Program-made: the position numbers and the translations under genes | In this document: in pieces, positions 11,301-19,196 of the stretch | How positions within the stretch are numbered: the first letter of the stretch is position 1 | Layout of the letters: each line of letters starts with the position of its first letter | NCBI RefSeq assembly: GCF_016583795.1 | Contig: NZ_NRRS01000013.1 | Location: 1-64,000, forward strand | Direction of reading: 5' to 3' | DNA from: Rhabdochromatium marinum | GTDB taxonomy: Bacteria > Pseudomonadota > Gammaproteobacteria > Chromatiales > Chromatiaceae | Length of the DNA stretch: 64,000 nt | The notes under the pieces: generated by a model | Database searches by the model: none | What the model was told of the DNA's origin: nothing | The model's input: the letters and a program-made list of their open reading frames with translations, nothing else

Positions 11301-11982
11301 CCTGCCACCCTTTGATGAACTCTGGAAAGCCCAGCTCCACGAGACGCTTGAGCCCCCCCTCGCCTGCTATCAGGCGCTGTTACGGGACTACCCGCAGCGT
11401 CTTGGCAGCGCCGCGACCCCGGCCGACCAGCGGCTGCGACTGACGCTGGATCAGCTGGTGCTGGAAGATAACCCCGATGCCTTCACCAGCCCCATCCGCG
11501 TCAATGCCAAGCATGAGCGTCTGCGCCTGGTGCTGCAAGCCAGCCAGCTGGATGACGGTAACCAAGCCGGCCAGTCCAAGGTGTACAACCTGGTGCGGCA
11601 TTGGCCGGCACACCTGGCGGCTCAACACCAGGGCCCAACTCACACCCGGCTGCTCGGCCCGTTGAGCGACATTGAACTGCCACCCATGGACTGGAAGGAC
11701 GCACGCGCGCATCTGCTGACACTGCTGCACATCTATGGCCAGGGACTCACCGAGCCCTTGCCTCTGGCCTGTAAAACCGCTCTGGCGTTTCTGCGCACCG
11801 CCGCAAACTCCAAAGCCAAGCCAAGTGCTCGTATCGCCTATGAAGGTGACGGCTATCAGCTCAGCGGCGAAAACAGCGAACATCCTGGCTATCAGCGCTT
11901 CTGGCCGAGTTATGACGATCTGGTGGCCGATCAGCGCTTCACAACGCTGGCCACACAGCTGTATCAACCGCTGTTGGATTAG
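8386..11982 (+). CDS. recC: RecC, Chi-recognition subunit of exonuclease V
   Basis: A 1198-residue protein, close to the usual length of about 1120. The start (MLIQGNCLEALSDVM) and the passage VILVQSNGIGQWLKLALA are typical of RecC. RecC is a catalytically dead helicase-nuclease fold that splits the DNA strands and scans for Chi in the RecBCD complex, acting on double-strand ends in the cytoplasm. Later segments (for example IWLLGMNDGDYPR and DDRYLFLEALLSARERLVISW) are characteristic of the inactive helicase domains. It overlaps feoC by four bases and is followed eleven bases later by recB, giving the order C-B-D without the ptrA gene found between recC and recB in enterics. Confidence 0.95.
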   Translation: MNTTAELQPGFMLIQGNCLEALSDVMTAWVQAYPLRPLENEVILVQSNGIGQWLKLALAAPLEPGGQGGWGIAAAVKLMLPASFVWQSYRAVLGHLPHASAYDKAPLTWRLYRLLGDLDALAEGPEQNSWLAALRGFLRTDRDPRRRHQLAERLADLFDQYQVYRADWLEAWARGEDVLIRPDGNREALPAWQRWQPLLWRRLQQDCRADSPVSASAVAAKSPLVGESSRAEIHQRFLQAATVLPKQGRPPTLPRRVIVFGVSALPRQIIEVLHAISSVSQVMLFVHNPCRHYWGDIIEGRELFRTAYRRDKARKVPEDVDENTLHLHGHPLLAAWGKQGRDYIRLLDALDQRDTYEAAFSKHDLSIDLFEDTDSPATLLQQVQDDILELRPLEERRAFQTQIDPDKDQSVRFLMAHGPQREVEILHDQLLAAFAAADAAGQPLAPRDILVMVPDIETYTPHVEAVFGRLARNDRRFIPFSLSDQGPRQHSPLLLGFERLLQLPQARCTVTEVLDLLDIPALRARFGLDEADLPALRHWITGARVRWGLDAEHREHGFHLPAKLQQNTWHFGLERMLLGVASGTSAAWQGVEPYDEVAGLDAALIGPLAELLERLSHSWQLLQVSRTPMQWSETLTTLLDDFFCPVGDADEQHLTQVRDQLEQWTFDCARGGLIDECLPLEVVRVPLLAGLDEPSLSRRFLAGAVNFATLMPMRAVPFRQIWLLGMNDGDYPRMRRQADFDLMVGDYRPGDRSRREDDRYLFLEALLSARERLVISWVGRSLRDNSERPPSVLVSQLRDHIAAGWRLASAGTPAGQDGQQLLQALSTEHPLQPFSRQYFLPPSDPQHNSGLFTYAREWSQLTAPDAARAASPPALAPPQLEAPIRCADLGRFLRYPLKTFYSQRLGVHLGQDVEQSDDEEPFDLDGLGRWALYDAILQDCIRRLAAPGQAEVSAAALLNQAIQRRAGAGELPLPPFDELWKAQLHETLEPPLACYQALLRDYPQRLGSAATPADQRLRLTLDQLVLEDNPDAFTSPIRVNAKHERLRLVLQASQLDDGNQAGQSKVYNLVRHWPAHLAAQHQGPTHTRLLGPLSDIELPPMDWKDARAHLLTLLHIYGQGLTEPLPLACKTALAFLRTAANSKAKPSARIAYEGDGYQLSGENSEHPGYQRFWPSYDDLVADQRFTTLATQLYQPLLD

Positions 11983-11993
11983 AGATCCCGCTC

Positions 11994-14900
11994 ATGAAGG
12001 CCCAGCACACTCAGCACCAGAGCACACTCGATCCGTTAAACTTTCCGCTGCATGGCCGGCGATTGATTGAGGCCAGCGCCGGGACTGGCAAGACCTTTAC
12101 CCTGGCGCTGCTCTACATCCGGCTGGTGCTCGGGCATGGCCTGCATGGCAACGCCTTCGACCGCCCCCTGACGCCGCCGGAGATTCTGGTGGTGACCTTC
12201 ACCGATGCCGCCACCAAGGAGCTGCACGCGCGCATTCGTGCCCGGCTGGTTGAAGCCGCCGACTGTTTTGCGACTGTTACCGGCACGGCAGCGGCTGATC
12301 CCATGCTGCAACAACTGCGCGCGGATTATCCGCTCGATGACTGGCCCGGCTGCGCCCGGCGTTTGCGCCAAGCGGCCGACTGGATGGATGAGGCCATGAT
12401 CGCGACCATCCATGGGTTTTGTCAGCGCATGTTGCAGGAACATGCGTTCGCCACTCGGGGACTGTTTCAGCGCGAGCTGGTGACGGATCAGTCCGAGCTG
12501 CTGGATGAGGCACTGCGTGACTACTGGCGCCAGCATTTCTACCCGCTGTCTGCACAACAGTCGGCCTGCATTCGCGAATGTGTCGCCTCCCCGGCCGCGC
12601 TGAAAACCAAGCTGAGCGATTGGCTGGCGCATCAGGAGGCGCGCATTTCCCACGGCGGCACGCCGGTGCAGTGCGATGATCTGCGCGCGCCTCTGGATAT
12701 CGCCTGCCAGCAACGCCAGCGCTTTGAGGCGGCAGCCGCCTGCGAAGACCAAGCGCGCGCGCAATGGAAGCAACACCGCCAAGCGGTGGAAAGCCAGCTG
12801 CTGGAACTGCGCCCGCATCTCAATGGCACCAAACATCGCAGCACCACCCCGGAGAAGTTTCAGGCGTTACTCGACGAGCTGGCCGCCTGGTCCGAGGGTG
12901 AGCCGGCGCCGAAGACGATCCACAACTTCGCCCAGGGTGCTTTCGCGTTCAAAAAAGGCGCCAAGGTGCAGCAGGTCCGCCCGCATGTCGCCTTTGAGGC
13001 CATTGCCACCTGGCAGGCGGAGCTTCAGCAGGCGGCCGACAGCGCGGAGACATCGGCTCCACCGCTCGAATCCCAGTTGCTCGCTCATGCCGCTCACTGG
13101 CTCACAGAGGAACTGCCACGCCGCCTGGGTCAACGCGCGGAGATGGGCTTTAATGACCTGCTGCGGGATCTCGATGCTGCGCTGAATCCGACCGCGACCG
13201 CCGAGCAAACGCGGGCGGACACTCTGGCCGCGACCCTGCGCCGCCAATTTCCCGTGGCCCTCATTGATGAGTTTCAGGACACCGATCCACTGCAATACCG
13301 CATCTTTGATCGTGTCTATACCCCGACCCCAGATGTAAGCCCAGATTCAGACTCAGCCCCCCGCACTGGGCTGATCCTGATTGGCGATCCCAAGCAAGCC
13401 ATCTATGGCTTTCGCGGGGCGGATATTCACGCCTATCTGGCCGCACGGCAACGGTCACAGGGGCCGCTCTATACACTGGAAACAAACTATCGCTCCACAG
13501 AGGCGCTGGTTGAGGCCTGCAACCATTGGTTCCTGCACGCCGAACAGCACCCGCGCGGTGCCTTTCGCTTTCATGAGATTCCCTATCTTGAGGCCAGCGC
13601 GCGTGGGCAGGCCGAGCAACTGCTAATCCAGAATGAGCCCGCGTCGGCGATGACGCTGTGGTGGCTGGAGAACGCGGACCAGACGCCGGTTGGGAGCACG
13701 GCCTATCGCCACACCATGGCTGAGGTGGCGGCGGCCGAGATCGTGCGCTGGCTGCACGGCGCTCGCGCGGGCCACACCGGCTTTCGCTGTTGCCAGTCGT
13801 CGGCATTCCGGCCGCTGCGCCCACGCGACATCGCCATTCTGGTGCGCACCGGCACCGAGGCCGCGACCATGCGGCAGGCACTGGCGGCGCGCCAGGTCAA
13901 CAGCGTCTATGTCTCGGATCGTGAGTCGGTGTTCAATACCACAGAAGCCATGGACGTGCATCAGTGGCTCCAGGCATGCGCCGAGCCCAACAACGAAAGC
14001 CTGGTGCGCGCCGCGCTGGGCACCAACACTCTGGATATACCGCTGCACCACTTCGCCGACTGGCAAGGCGACGAGCTGGCCTGGGAGGCGCAACTGGAGT
14101 GCTTTCGCCGCTATCGCCAGCTGTGGCAGCACCAGGGTGTGCTGGCGGCGCTGCATCGGCTGATGCACGAGCAGCAGCTGCCCGCGCGCCTGCTGGCGCA
14201 TCCGGAGGGCGAGCGGCGTCTGACCAATGTGCTGCATCTGGCTGAGTGGCTGCAGCGGGCGGCCACGCAGATGGATGGCGAACAGGCGCTGATTCGGCAT
14301 CTGGGCGAGCATCTCGGCCAGAGTGAATCCAATGACGAATCCATCGTACGCCTGGAGAGCGATGCGGAGCTGGTACAGGTGGTGACCATTCATAAATCCA
14401 AGGGACTGGAATACCCGCTGGTACTGCTGCCCTTTATCTGTAGCTGGCGCGCAATCAATGGCAAGGTGCGTTCCGTCTCCTATCGGCCCGATGCGAGCGC
14501 CTGTTCCCACCAGGGCGCGCTGGGGCGCACCATCGAAGTAGCGGGCCAAAAGGCCTTTCCCGAAGCCTGGAAACAGGCGGAGGAGGCGCGCCTGAGCGAG
14601 GATATGCGCCTGCTCTATGTCGCCATGACCCGCGCTAGCCATGGCCTCTGGTTGGGTATCGCACCACTGCGCAGCGGCACCAGTAACAGCCCGCAGCTGG
14701 AGCACTGCGCCGTCGGCCATGTCCTTAACGGAGGTCAGAGGTTCCCGACCAGCGCGGCGGTGTATCAGTGTTTGGAACAACTCAGCCAGGCCTGTGATGC
14801 CATGGCGTTGGTGCCAGCCCCGCCGGCGGATGAACAGGTACTCATGGCCGTTGCCGACACCACCTTGGCGCCGGCCCGCGTGCCCGCGCATCAGCCTTTC

Positions 14901-15929
14901 GCGCCTTGGTGGATTTCAAGCTACTCGGCCCTGAGCCTGGGCATGACAGCCAGCCGTCGCATGTTCCCCGGGACTCCGTCCGATGACCCTGTCTGGCCGC
15001 TGGATGCCGAGACTGCCAAGCAGGAGACAGCCCTGGAGGAATCCAGGCTTGAATCCTCCGAGGTGACTCAGGTAGGCGGGGAATCCCCTCCCCTGCATGA
15101 CTTCCCGCGTGGCAGCCGCTTTGGCACCTTTCTGCACGGCCTGCTTGAATGGGCCGGACGGGCGGAGCCGGGTGGTTTTGCCACCGCTGCTGCCCATTCA
15201 GCATCGCGGCGCGATATGCTGGCGCGCCGCTGCGCTCTGCGCGGGCTGCATCAGTGGATCGATCCGCTGAACGACTGGCTCGGCGCCTTGCTCACACAGT
15301 CCTGGTCACTGCATGGCTTGACCCTGCCACCGGCCGATGCGGCGGCGCCAGAGCTATCGGCGCCAGAGCTAAGGCTTACTGACTTAACGCCCAATCAGGT
15401 GCAGGTCGAGATGGAGTTCTGGATTCAAACCCGGGGTGTCAGCATTCGCCAGCTCGATGCGCTGATTCGGCAGCATTGTCTGCCGGGCGCAGAGCGCCCG
15501 CAACTGCGCGCCGGGATGCTCAATGGTCTGCTGAAAGGCTTCATCGACCTGGTCTTTGAGCATCAAGGGCGCTTTTATGTGCTGGACTGGAAATCCAACT
15601 GGCTCGGCACCGAAGATAGTGCCTACAGCGCAACGGCCATGCGCATGGCCATCCTGCATCATCGCTATGATCTGCAATATCTGCTCTATCTGCTCGCCCT
15701 GCACCGGCTGCTGAGTGCCCGTCTGCCGGATTATGCGTATGACCGCCACATCGGTGGCGCGGTCTGTGTCTTCCTGCGCGGCGCCAGCGCCACCACCCAG
15801 GGACTCTTCACCAACCGACCGCCGCGTGCACTGATCGAAGGATTGGATCAACTCTTTGCCGGCGGCAGTGCCGCTTCTACTACAGCGGCTATAGCGGCTA
15901 CAGCGGTGACGCCGGAAGTGATGGCATGA
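11994..15929 (+). CDS. recB: RecB, helicase-nuclease subunit of exonuclease V
   Basis: A 1311-residue protein. The UvrD-type helicase begins with motif I IEASAGTGKTFTLALLY (residues about 24-40). Motif II is LIDEFQDTDPLQYRIF, followed by GDPKQAIYGFRGADIH. A late helicase motif reads VVTIHKSKGLEYPLVLLP. The C-terminal nuclease has the upstream His (FGTFLHGLLEW) and the catalytic LDWKSNWLG near residue 1197. It drives unwinding and degradation of double-strand ends until Chi is met, then loads RecA. A 15-bp duplication at 15343-15371 encodes APELSAPEL in a variable linker, and the last residues are an Ala/Thr-rich run. The stop overlaps the recD start by four bases. Confidence 0.96.
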   Translation: MKAQHTQHQSTLDPLNFPLHGRRLIEASAGTGKTFTLALLYIRLVLGHGLHGNAFDRPLTPPEILVVTFTDAATKELHARIRARLVEAADCFATVTGTAAADPMLQQLRADYPLDDWPGCARRLRQAADWMDEAMIATIHGFCQRMLQEHAFATRGLFQRELVTDQSELLDEALRDYWRQHFYPLSAQQSACIRECVASPAALKTKLSDWLAHQEARISHGGTPVQCDDLRAPLDIACQQRQRFEAAAACEDQARAQWKQHRQAVESQLLELRPHLNGTKHRSTTPEKFQALLDELAAWSEGEPAPKTIHNFAQGAFAFKKGAKVQQVRPHVAFEAIATWQAELQQAADSAETSAPPLESQLLAHAAHWLTEELPRRLGQRAEMGFNDLLRDLDAALNPTATAEQTRADTLAATLRRQFPVALIDEFQDTDPLQYRIFDRVYTPTPDVSPDSDSAPRTGLILIGDPKQAIYGFRGADIHAYLAARQRSQGPLYTLETNYRSTEALVEACNHWFLHAEQHPRGAFRFHEIPYLEASARGQAEQLLIQNEPASAMTLWWLENADQTPVGSTAYRHTMAEVAAAEIVRWLHGARAGHTGFRCCQSSAFRPLRPRDIAILVRTGTEAATMRQALAARQVNSVYVSDRESVFNTTEAMDVHQWLQACAEPNNESLVRAALGTNTLDIPLHHFADWQGDELAWEAQLECFRRYRQLWQHQGVLAALHRLMHEQQLPARLLAHPEGERRLTNVLHLAEWLQRAATQMDGEQALIRHLGEHLGQSESNDESIVRLESDAELVQVVTIHKSKGLEYPLVLLPFICSWRAINGKVRSVSYRPDASACSHQGALGRTIEVAGQKAFPEAWKQAEEARLSEDMRLLYVAMTRASHGLWLGIAPLRSGTSNSPQLEHCAVGHVLNGGQRFPTSAAVYQCLEQLSQACDAMALVPAPPADEQVLMAVADTTLAPARVPAHQPFAPWWISSYSALSLGMTASRRMFPGTPSDDPVWPLDAETAKQETALEESRLESSEVTQVGGESPPLHDFPRGSRFGTFLHGLLEWAGRAEPGGFATAAAHSASRRDMLARRCALRGLHQWIDPLNDWLGALLTQSWSLHGLTLPPADAAAPELSAPELRLTDLTPNQVQVEMEFWIQTRGVSIRQLDALIRQHCLPGAERPQLRAGMLNGLLKGFIDLVFEHQGRFYVLDWKSNWLGTEDSAYSATAMRMAILHHRYDLQYLLYLLALHRLLSARLPDYAYDRHIGGAVCVFLRGASATTQGLFTNRPPRALIEGLDQLFAGGSAASTTAAIAATAVTPEVMA
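15343..15371 (+). repeat. Two-copy 15-bp direct repeat inside recB
   Basis: CGGCGCCAGAGCTA occurs at 15343-15356 and again at 15358-15371. It is in frame and encodes APEL-S-APEL in the linker before the nuclease domain. It probably arose by slippage. Confidence 0.7.
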
Positions 15930-18115
15930 CTCCATACCCCGCCACCCCGTCCCATCTATCGCCAGATGCCATGCCTGCTTGGCAGCAAAGCTTTGCTGAC
16001 TGGGTCACGGTTGGCGCGTTGCGGCCGCTGGATCTGGCGCTGACGCGTTTCATCGCTACGCGTGGCCCGGTGCAGGATGAAGCCGTGTTGCTGGCCGTGG
16101 CGCTGACCAGCGAGCGTAATGGCCATGGTCATGTGTGTCTGGATCTCGCGGCGACGCTTGCGGCACCGGATGCGGTGCTGGGGCCTTTGCGCGACCAGCC
16201 TGCGACCAGTCCAGAGTTGCTTGATAGCGTGCGTCAGTCCCTGCGCGAGCGTTTGCAGGGGCTGGGCAGCGCAACGGTCTGGGCCGAACGCCTGGCCGCA
16301 AGCGCCTGTATCAACGACCAACGCCTGCCACCCACCACCAAACCCATCGCCGATGCGGATCAGGATGCGGATGCACGTCCACTGGTGCTGGCTGGCCAGG
16401 CTGACCGGCCACTGCTCTATCTGCGCCGCTACTGGCAATACGAGCAGCGCATCCGGCACGGGCTGGAGCAACGTCTCCAGCACGTGCGAACGGTTGATGT
16501 CGCCGCCTTGCGCCAGCAGCTCGACCGCTTGTTTCACCCTTCCGACACGTTGGACTGGCAGCGTATTGCCTGCGCACTGGCGACCCGGCACAACTTTTTT
16601 ATCATCACCGGCGGTCCTGGCACCGGCAAGACCACCACGGTGGTGCGCCTGCTCGCGGTGCTGCAAGCGCTGGTTCCTGCGGGACAGCCGCCGCTGCGCA
16701 TTGAGCTGGCTGCGCCGACGGGCAAGGCGGCGGCGCGCCTGAACGAATCCATCACCGATCAACGGCGTCATCTACCCGAAGCCTTTGCTACCCCGGAGGC
16801 TCAACCGACCCGGGTGAAGACGCTGCATCGATTGCTGGGTGCCATTCCCGGCAGCCGTCATTTTCGCCATCATGCCGCCCAACCACTGCCAGCCGATCTG
16901 GTGGTGGTGGATGAGGCCTCAATGGTGGATGTTGAGATGATGGCCAATTTGCTGGATGCCATGCCTGCGGACGCGCGCCTGATTTTGCTCGGCGACAAGG
17001 ATCAGCTCAGCTCGGTCGAAGCGGGGGCTGTGCTCGGCGATCTGTGCCAGGGCGCCGCCCAGGTGCATTATCGACCGACCACGGTTGACTGGTTGGAGCA
17101 GGTGACCGGCTGGCGCCTTCCAACCCACTTTATCGATCCGCACGGCCCTCTGCGAGCGCAGGCGATCGTGATGCTGCGCAACAGCCACCGCTTTAATCCG
17201 CAAGGTGGCATTGGCGCCCTGGCAGCCTTGGTTAACCAGACTGAGGCGCCCGCGCGCCTGCATGCCGTGCAACAGTTGTTCCAGCGCGAGGCTACCACCA
17301 CCGATGCCAGCCTGGGGTGCATCCAAGCCGTGCCACTGCCAACGCCCGATGCCTTGGCACTGGCTGAGTTGGTCTGGGCTGGCTATGGCGGCCCGAACAG
17401 CTATCTTGAGGTCATGCGCTGTCGTGCTCCTGAACCTGGCGCGCCGCCCGAGGTGCTGGAGGCCTGGGCGGCCGAGGTGCTGGAGGCACGCAAGGGGTTT
17501 CAGTTGCTCACCGCCTTGCGTGCCGGTCCCTGGGGTGTCGAAGGGCTGAATCAATTTATTTTGCGCACCTTGCGGGCGGCTCAGCCACCGGGCCATGCGA
17601 GCCCGGCCGGCCTCGGCGAATCCAGTTCCGGTGCGCCCCGTTCCGGTGAGCCCGGTTCCGGCCAATCCGGTGCACTGGCGGGCGGCCAGTGGTTTCCCGG
17701 GCGTCCGGTGCTGGTCACGCGGAATGATTATGGGCTGAATCTGATGAACGGCGACATTGGCGTCACCCTGGCGGTGCCGCGCCCTGGGGACAAGGGGGCA
17801 TCAAGCGCCAGCCGCCAGCCGATGCTGCGCGTCGCCTTTCCCACCGTTGAAGGCGGGGTGCGCTGGATTCTGCCCAGCCGTTTGCAGGCCGTCGAGACGG
17901 TGTTTGCCATGACGGTGCATAAATCACAGGGCTCGGAGTTTGACCATGCTGCGCTGGTGCTGCCGGATCACTCCAATCCGGTGCTGACGCGCGAGCTGCT
18001 CTACACCGCCATCACCCGTGCCAGCAGCCGCTTTACCCTGCTCTATGGCAGCGAGGTGGTGCTGGGTGAGGCCTTGGCCTGCCGTGTCGAGCGGGTGAGT
18101 GGCTTGGCGGTCTGA
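15926..18115 (+). CDS. recD: RecD, 5'-3' helicase subunit of exonuclease V
   Basis: A 729-residue protein, somewhat longer than the usual 600-670. Superfamily 1B motifs are clear: Walker A GGPGTGKTTTVVRLL (about residue 230), Walker B VVVDEASMVDVEMM, GDKDQLSSVEAGAVLGDL and the C-terminal MTVHKSQGSEFDHAALVLP. RecD translocates on the 5'-ended strand within RecBCD. Part of the extra length is a Gly/Ser/Pro-rich insert (about 555-588) encoded by short GGTTCCGG-type repeats, in a loop where such inserts are likely tolerated. It is the last gene of the feo-rec run. The next gene is convergent, with its stop four bases away. Confidence 0.95.
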   Translation: MTPYPATPSHLSPDAMPAWQQSFADWVTVGALRPLDLALTRFIATRGPVQDEAVLLAVALTSERNGHGHVCLDLAATLAAPDAVLGPLRDQPATSPELLDSVRQSLRERLQGLGSATVWAERLAASACINDQRLPPTTKPIADADQDADARPLVLAGQADRPLLYLRRYWQYEQRIRHGLEQRLQHVRTVDVAALRQQLDRLFHPSDTLDWQRIACALATRHNFFIITGGPGTGKTTTVVRLLAVLQALVPAGQPPLRIELAAPTGKAAARLNESITDQRRHLPEAFATPEAQPTRVKTLHRLLGAIPGSRHFRHHAAQPLPADLVVVDEASMVDVEMMANLLDAMPADARLILLGDKDQLSSVEAGAVLGDLCQGAAQVHYRPTTVDWLEQVTGWRLPTHFIDPHGPLRAQAIVMLRNSHRFNPQGGIGALAALVNQTEAPARLHAVQQLFQREATTTDASLGCIQAVPLPTPDALALAELVWAGYGGPNSYLEVMRCRAPEPGAPPEVLEAWAAEVLEARKGFQLLTALRAGPWGVEGLNQFILRTLRAAQPPGHASPAGLGESSSGAPRSGEPGSGQSGALAGGQWFPGRPVLVTRNDYGLNLMNGDIGVTLAVPRPGDKGASSASRQPMLRVAFPTVEGGVRWILPSRLQAVETVFAMTVHKSQGSEFDHAALVLPDHSNPVLTRELLYTAITRASSRFTLLYGSEVVLGEALACRVERVSGLAV

Positions 18116-18119
18116 GGAC

Positions 18120-19160
18120 TCACACAATTGGCGGGTCCAGAATCGCGGCATCGTCCAGGCATTCCTGCTGAAACGCCTCCACGCCTTCGGCAACATCTTC
18201 GTGATCGTCGCGAAAGCGCGCGATATGGTATACCGCATCCCCTTCATGTACGGTGGGGATCTGAATCCGGCCAATCACCACACCGCGCGCTTGCGCGCTG
18301 ACCGGATGCTGTGTGCCGGTGGAGGGATCGCTGATGATGCCGAGCCTGTCACCGCGCTGTACCCTGGCGCCGAGCGGAACCAGCGTGCGCAGCAGACCGC
18401 TTTCGGAAGCGCGCACCCAGGTGCTGGAGCGGGCCACGAAGGGCGCGGTTTCATGCGTCTGCCGGCGTGAGCGCCGCAACATCCCCAGTTCGCGCATGAC
18501 ATTCAGCACTCCACTCAGGCCGGCCCGAATACAGAATTCATCAAAGCGCAACCCCTCGCCGGCTTCGTAAAGTAGCATGCGGATGCCCAGGGTCGTGGCC
18601 GCTTCACGCAGTGAGCCGTCGCGCAGGGTTGAGTTCAGCAGCACCGGGACGCCGAAAGCGCGCGCCAGCCGCTCGGTGTCCGGGTCATCGAGATTGGCGC
18701 GGATCTGCGGCAGATTGGTGCGGTGAATGGCGCCGGTATGCAAGTCGATACCATGGGTGGCACGACGCACGATTTCTTCCATGAAAACATGGGCCACCCG
18801 CCCGGCCAGTGAGCCGGATGCGGAGCCGGGAAAGCTGCGATTGAGATCGCGCCGATCCGGCAGATACCGCGACTGATGAATCAAACCATAGACGTTTACC
18901 ACTGGCACCGCAATCAAGGTGCCCGCCAGATGTTGCAGGGCCTTGGTTTCCAGCAGCCGGCGAATGATCTCCACACCATTGAGTTCATCGCCATGAATGG
19001 CGGCTGAAACGAACAGGCAGGGCCCTTCCTTTTTGCCATGCACCAGATGCACAGGCATGGAAAGCAGGGTGTGGGAGTTGAGTTTTGGGAGCGCAAGATC
19101 GACCAGTGCGCGCGTGCCAGGCGCGATGAGTTGATCTTGAATGCTAAGCGGGGACTGCAT
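18120..19160 (-). CDS. Succinylglutamate desuccinylase/aspartoacylase-family zinc hydrolase
   Basis: A 346-residue M14-like metallohydrolase. Zinc ligands are visible as H56 and E59 in AAIHGDELNG and H141 in GIDLHTGA. The substrate-side motif RDLNRSFPG lies at about 104-112, and a late LLYEAGEG may supply the general acid/base Glu. A C-terminal beta-rich portion (SGLLRTLVPLGARVQRGDRLG) resembles a biotinyl-lipoyl-like or AstE C-terminal domain. The family removes acyl groups from N-acylated amino acids, but the substrate here cannot be told from sequence. It follows the hybrid kinase gene by 36 bases on the same strand, so the two may be co-expressed. It is not in an arginine-degradation (ast) cluster. 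Confidence 0.8.
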   Translation of the reverse strand: MQSPLSIQDQLIAPGTRALVDLALPKLNSHTLLSMPVHLVHGKKEGPCLFVSAAIHGDELNGVEIIRRLLETKALQHLAGTLIAVPVVNVYGLIHQSRYLPDRRDLNRSFPGSASGSLAGRVAHVFMEEIVRRATHGIDLHTGAIHRTNLPQIRANLDDPDTERLARAFGVPVLLNSTLRDGSLREAATTLGIRMLLYEAGEGLRFDEFCIRAGLSGVLNVMRELGMLRRSRRQTHETAPFVARSSTWVRASESGLLRTLVPLGARVQRGDRLGIISDPSTGTQHPVSAQARGVVIGRIQIPTVHEGDAVYHIARFRDDHEDVAEGVEAFQQECLDDAAILDPPIV

Positions 19161-19196
19161 GATGGTGGTGGTACTCGTGCCGGATGAGCGTCGTGC

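Noticed and set aside
13623-14891. 422-codon open frame antisense to recB
   Set aside because: Same cause: third-position GC bias of recB opens the opposite frame; no recognisable protein.
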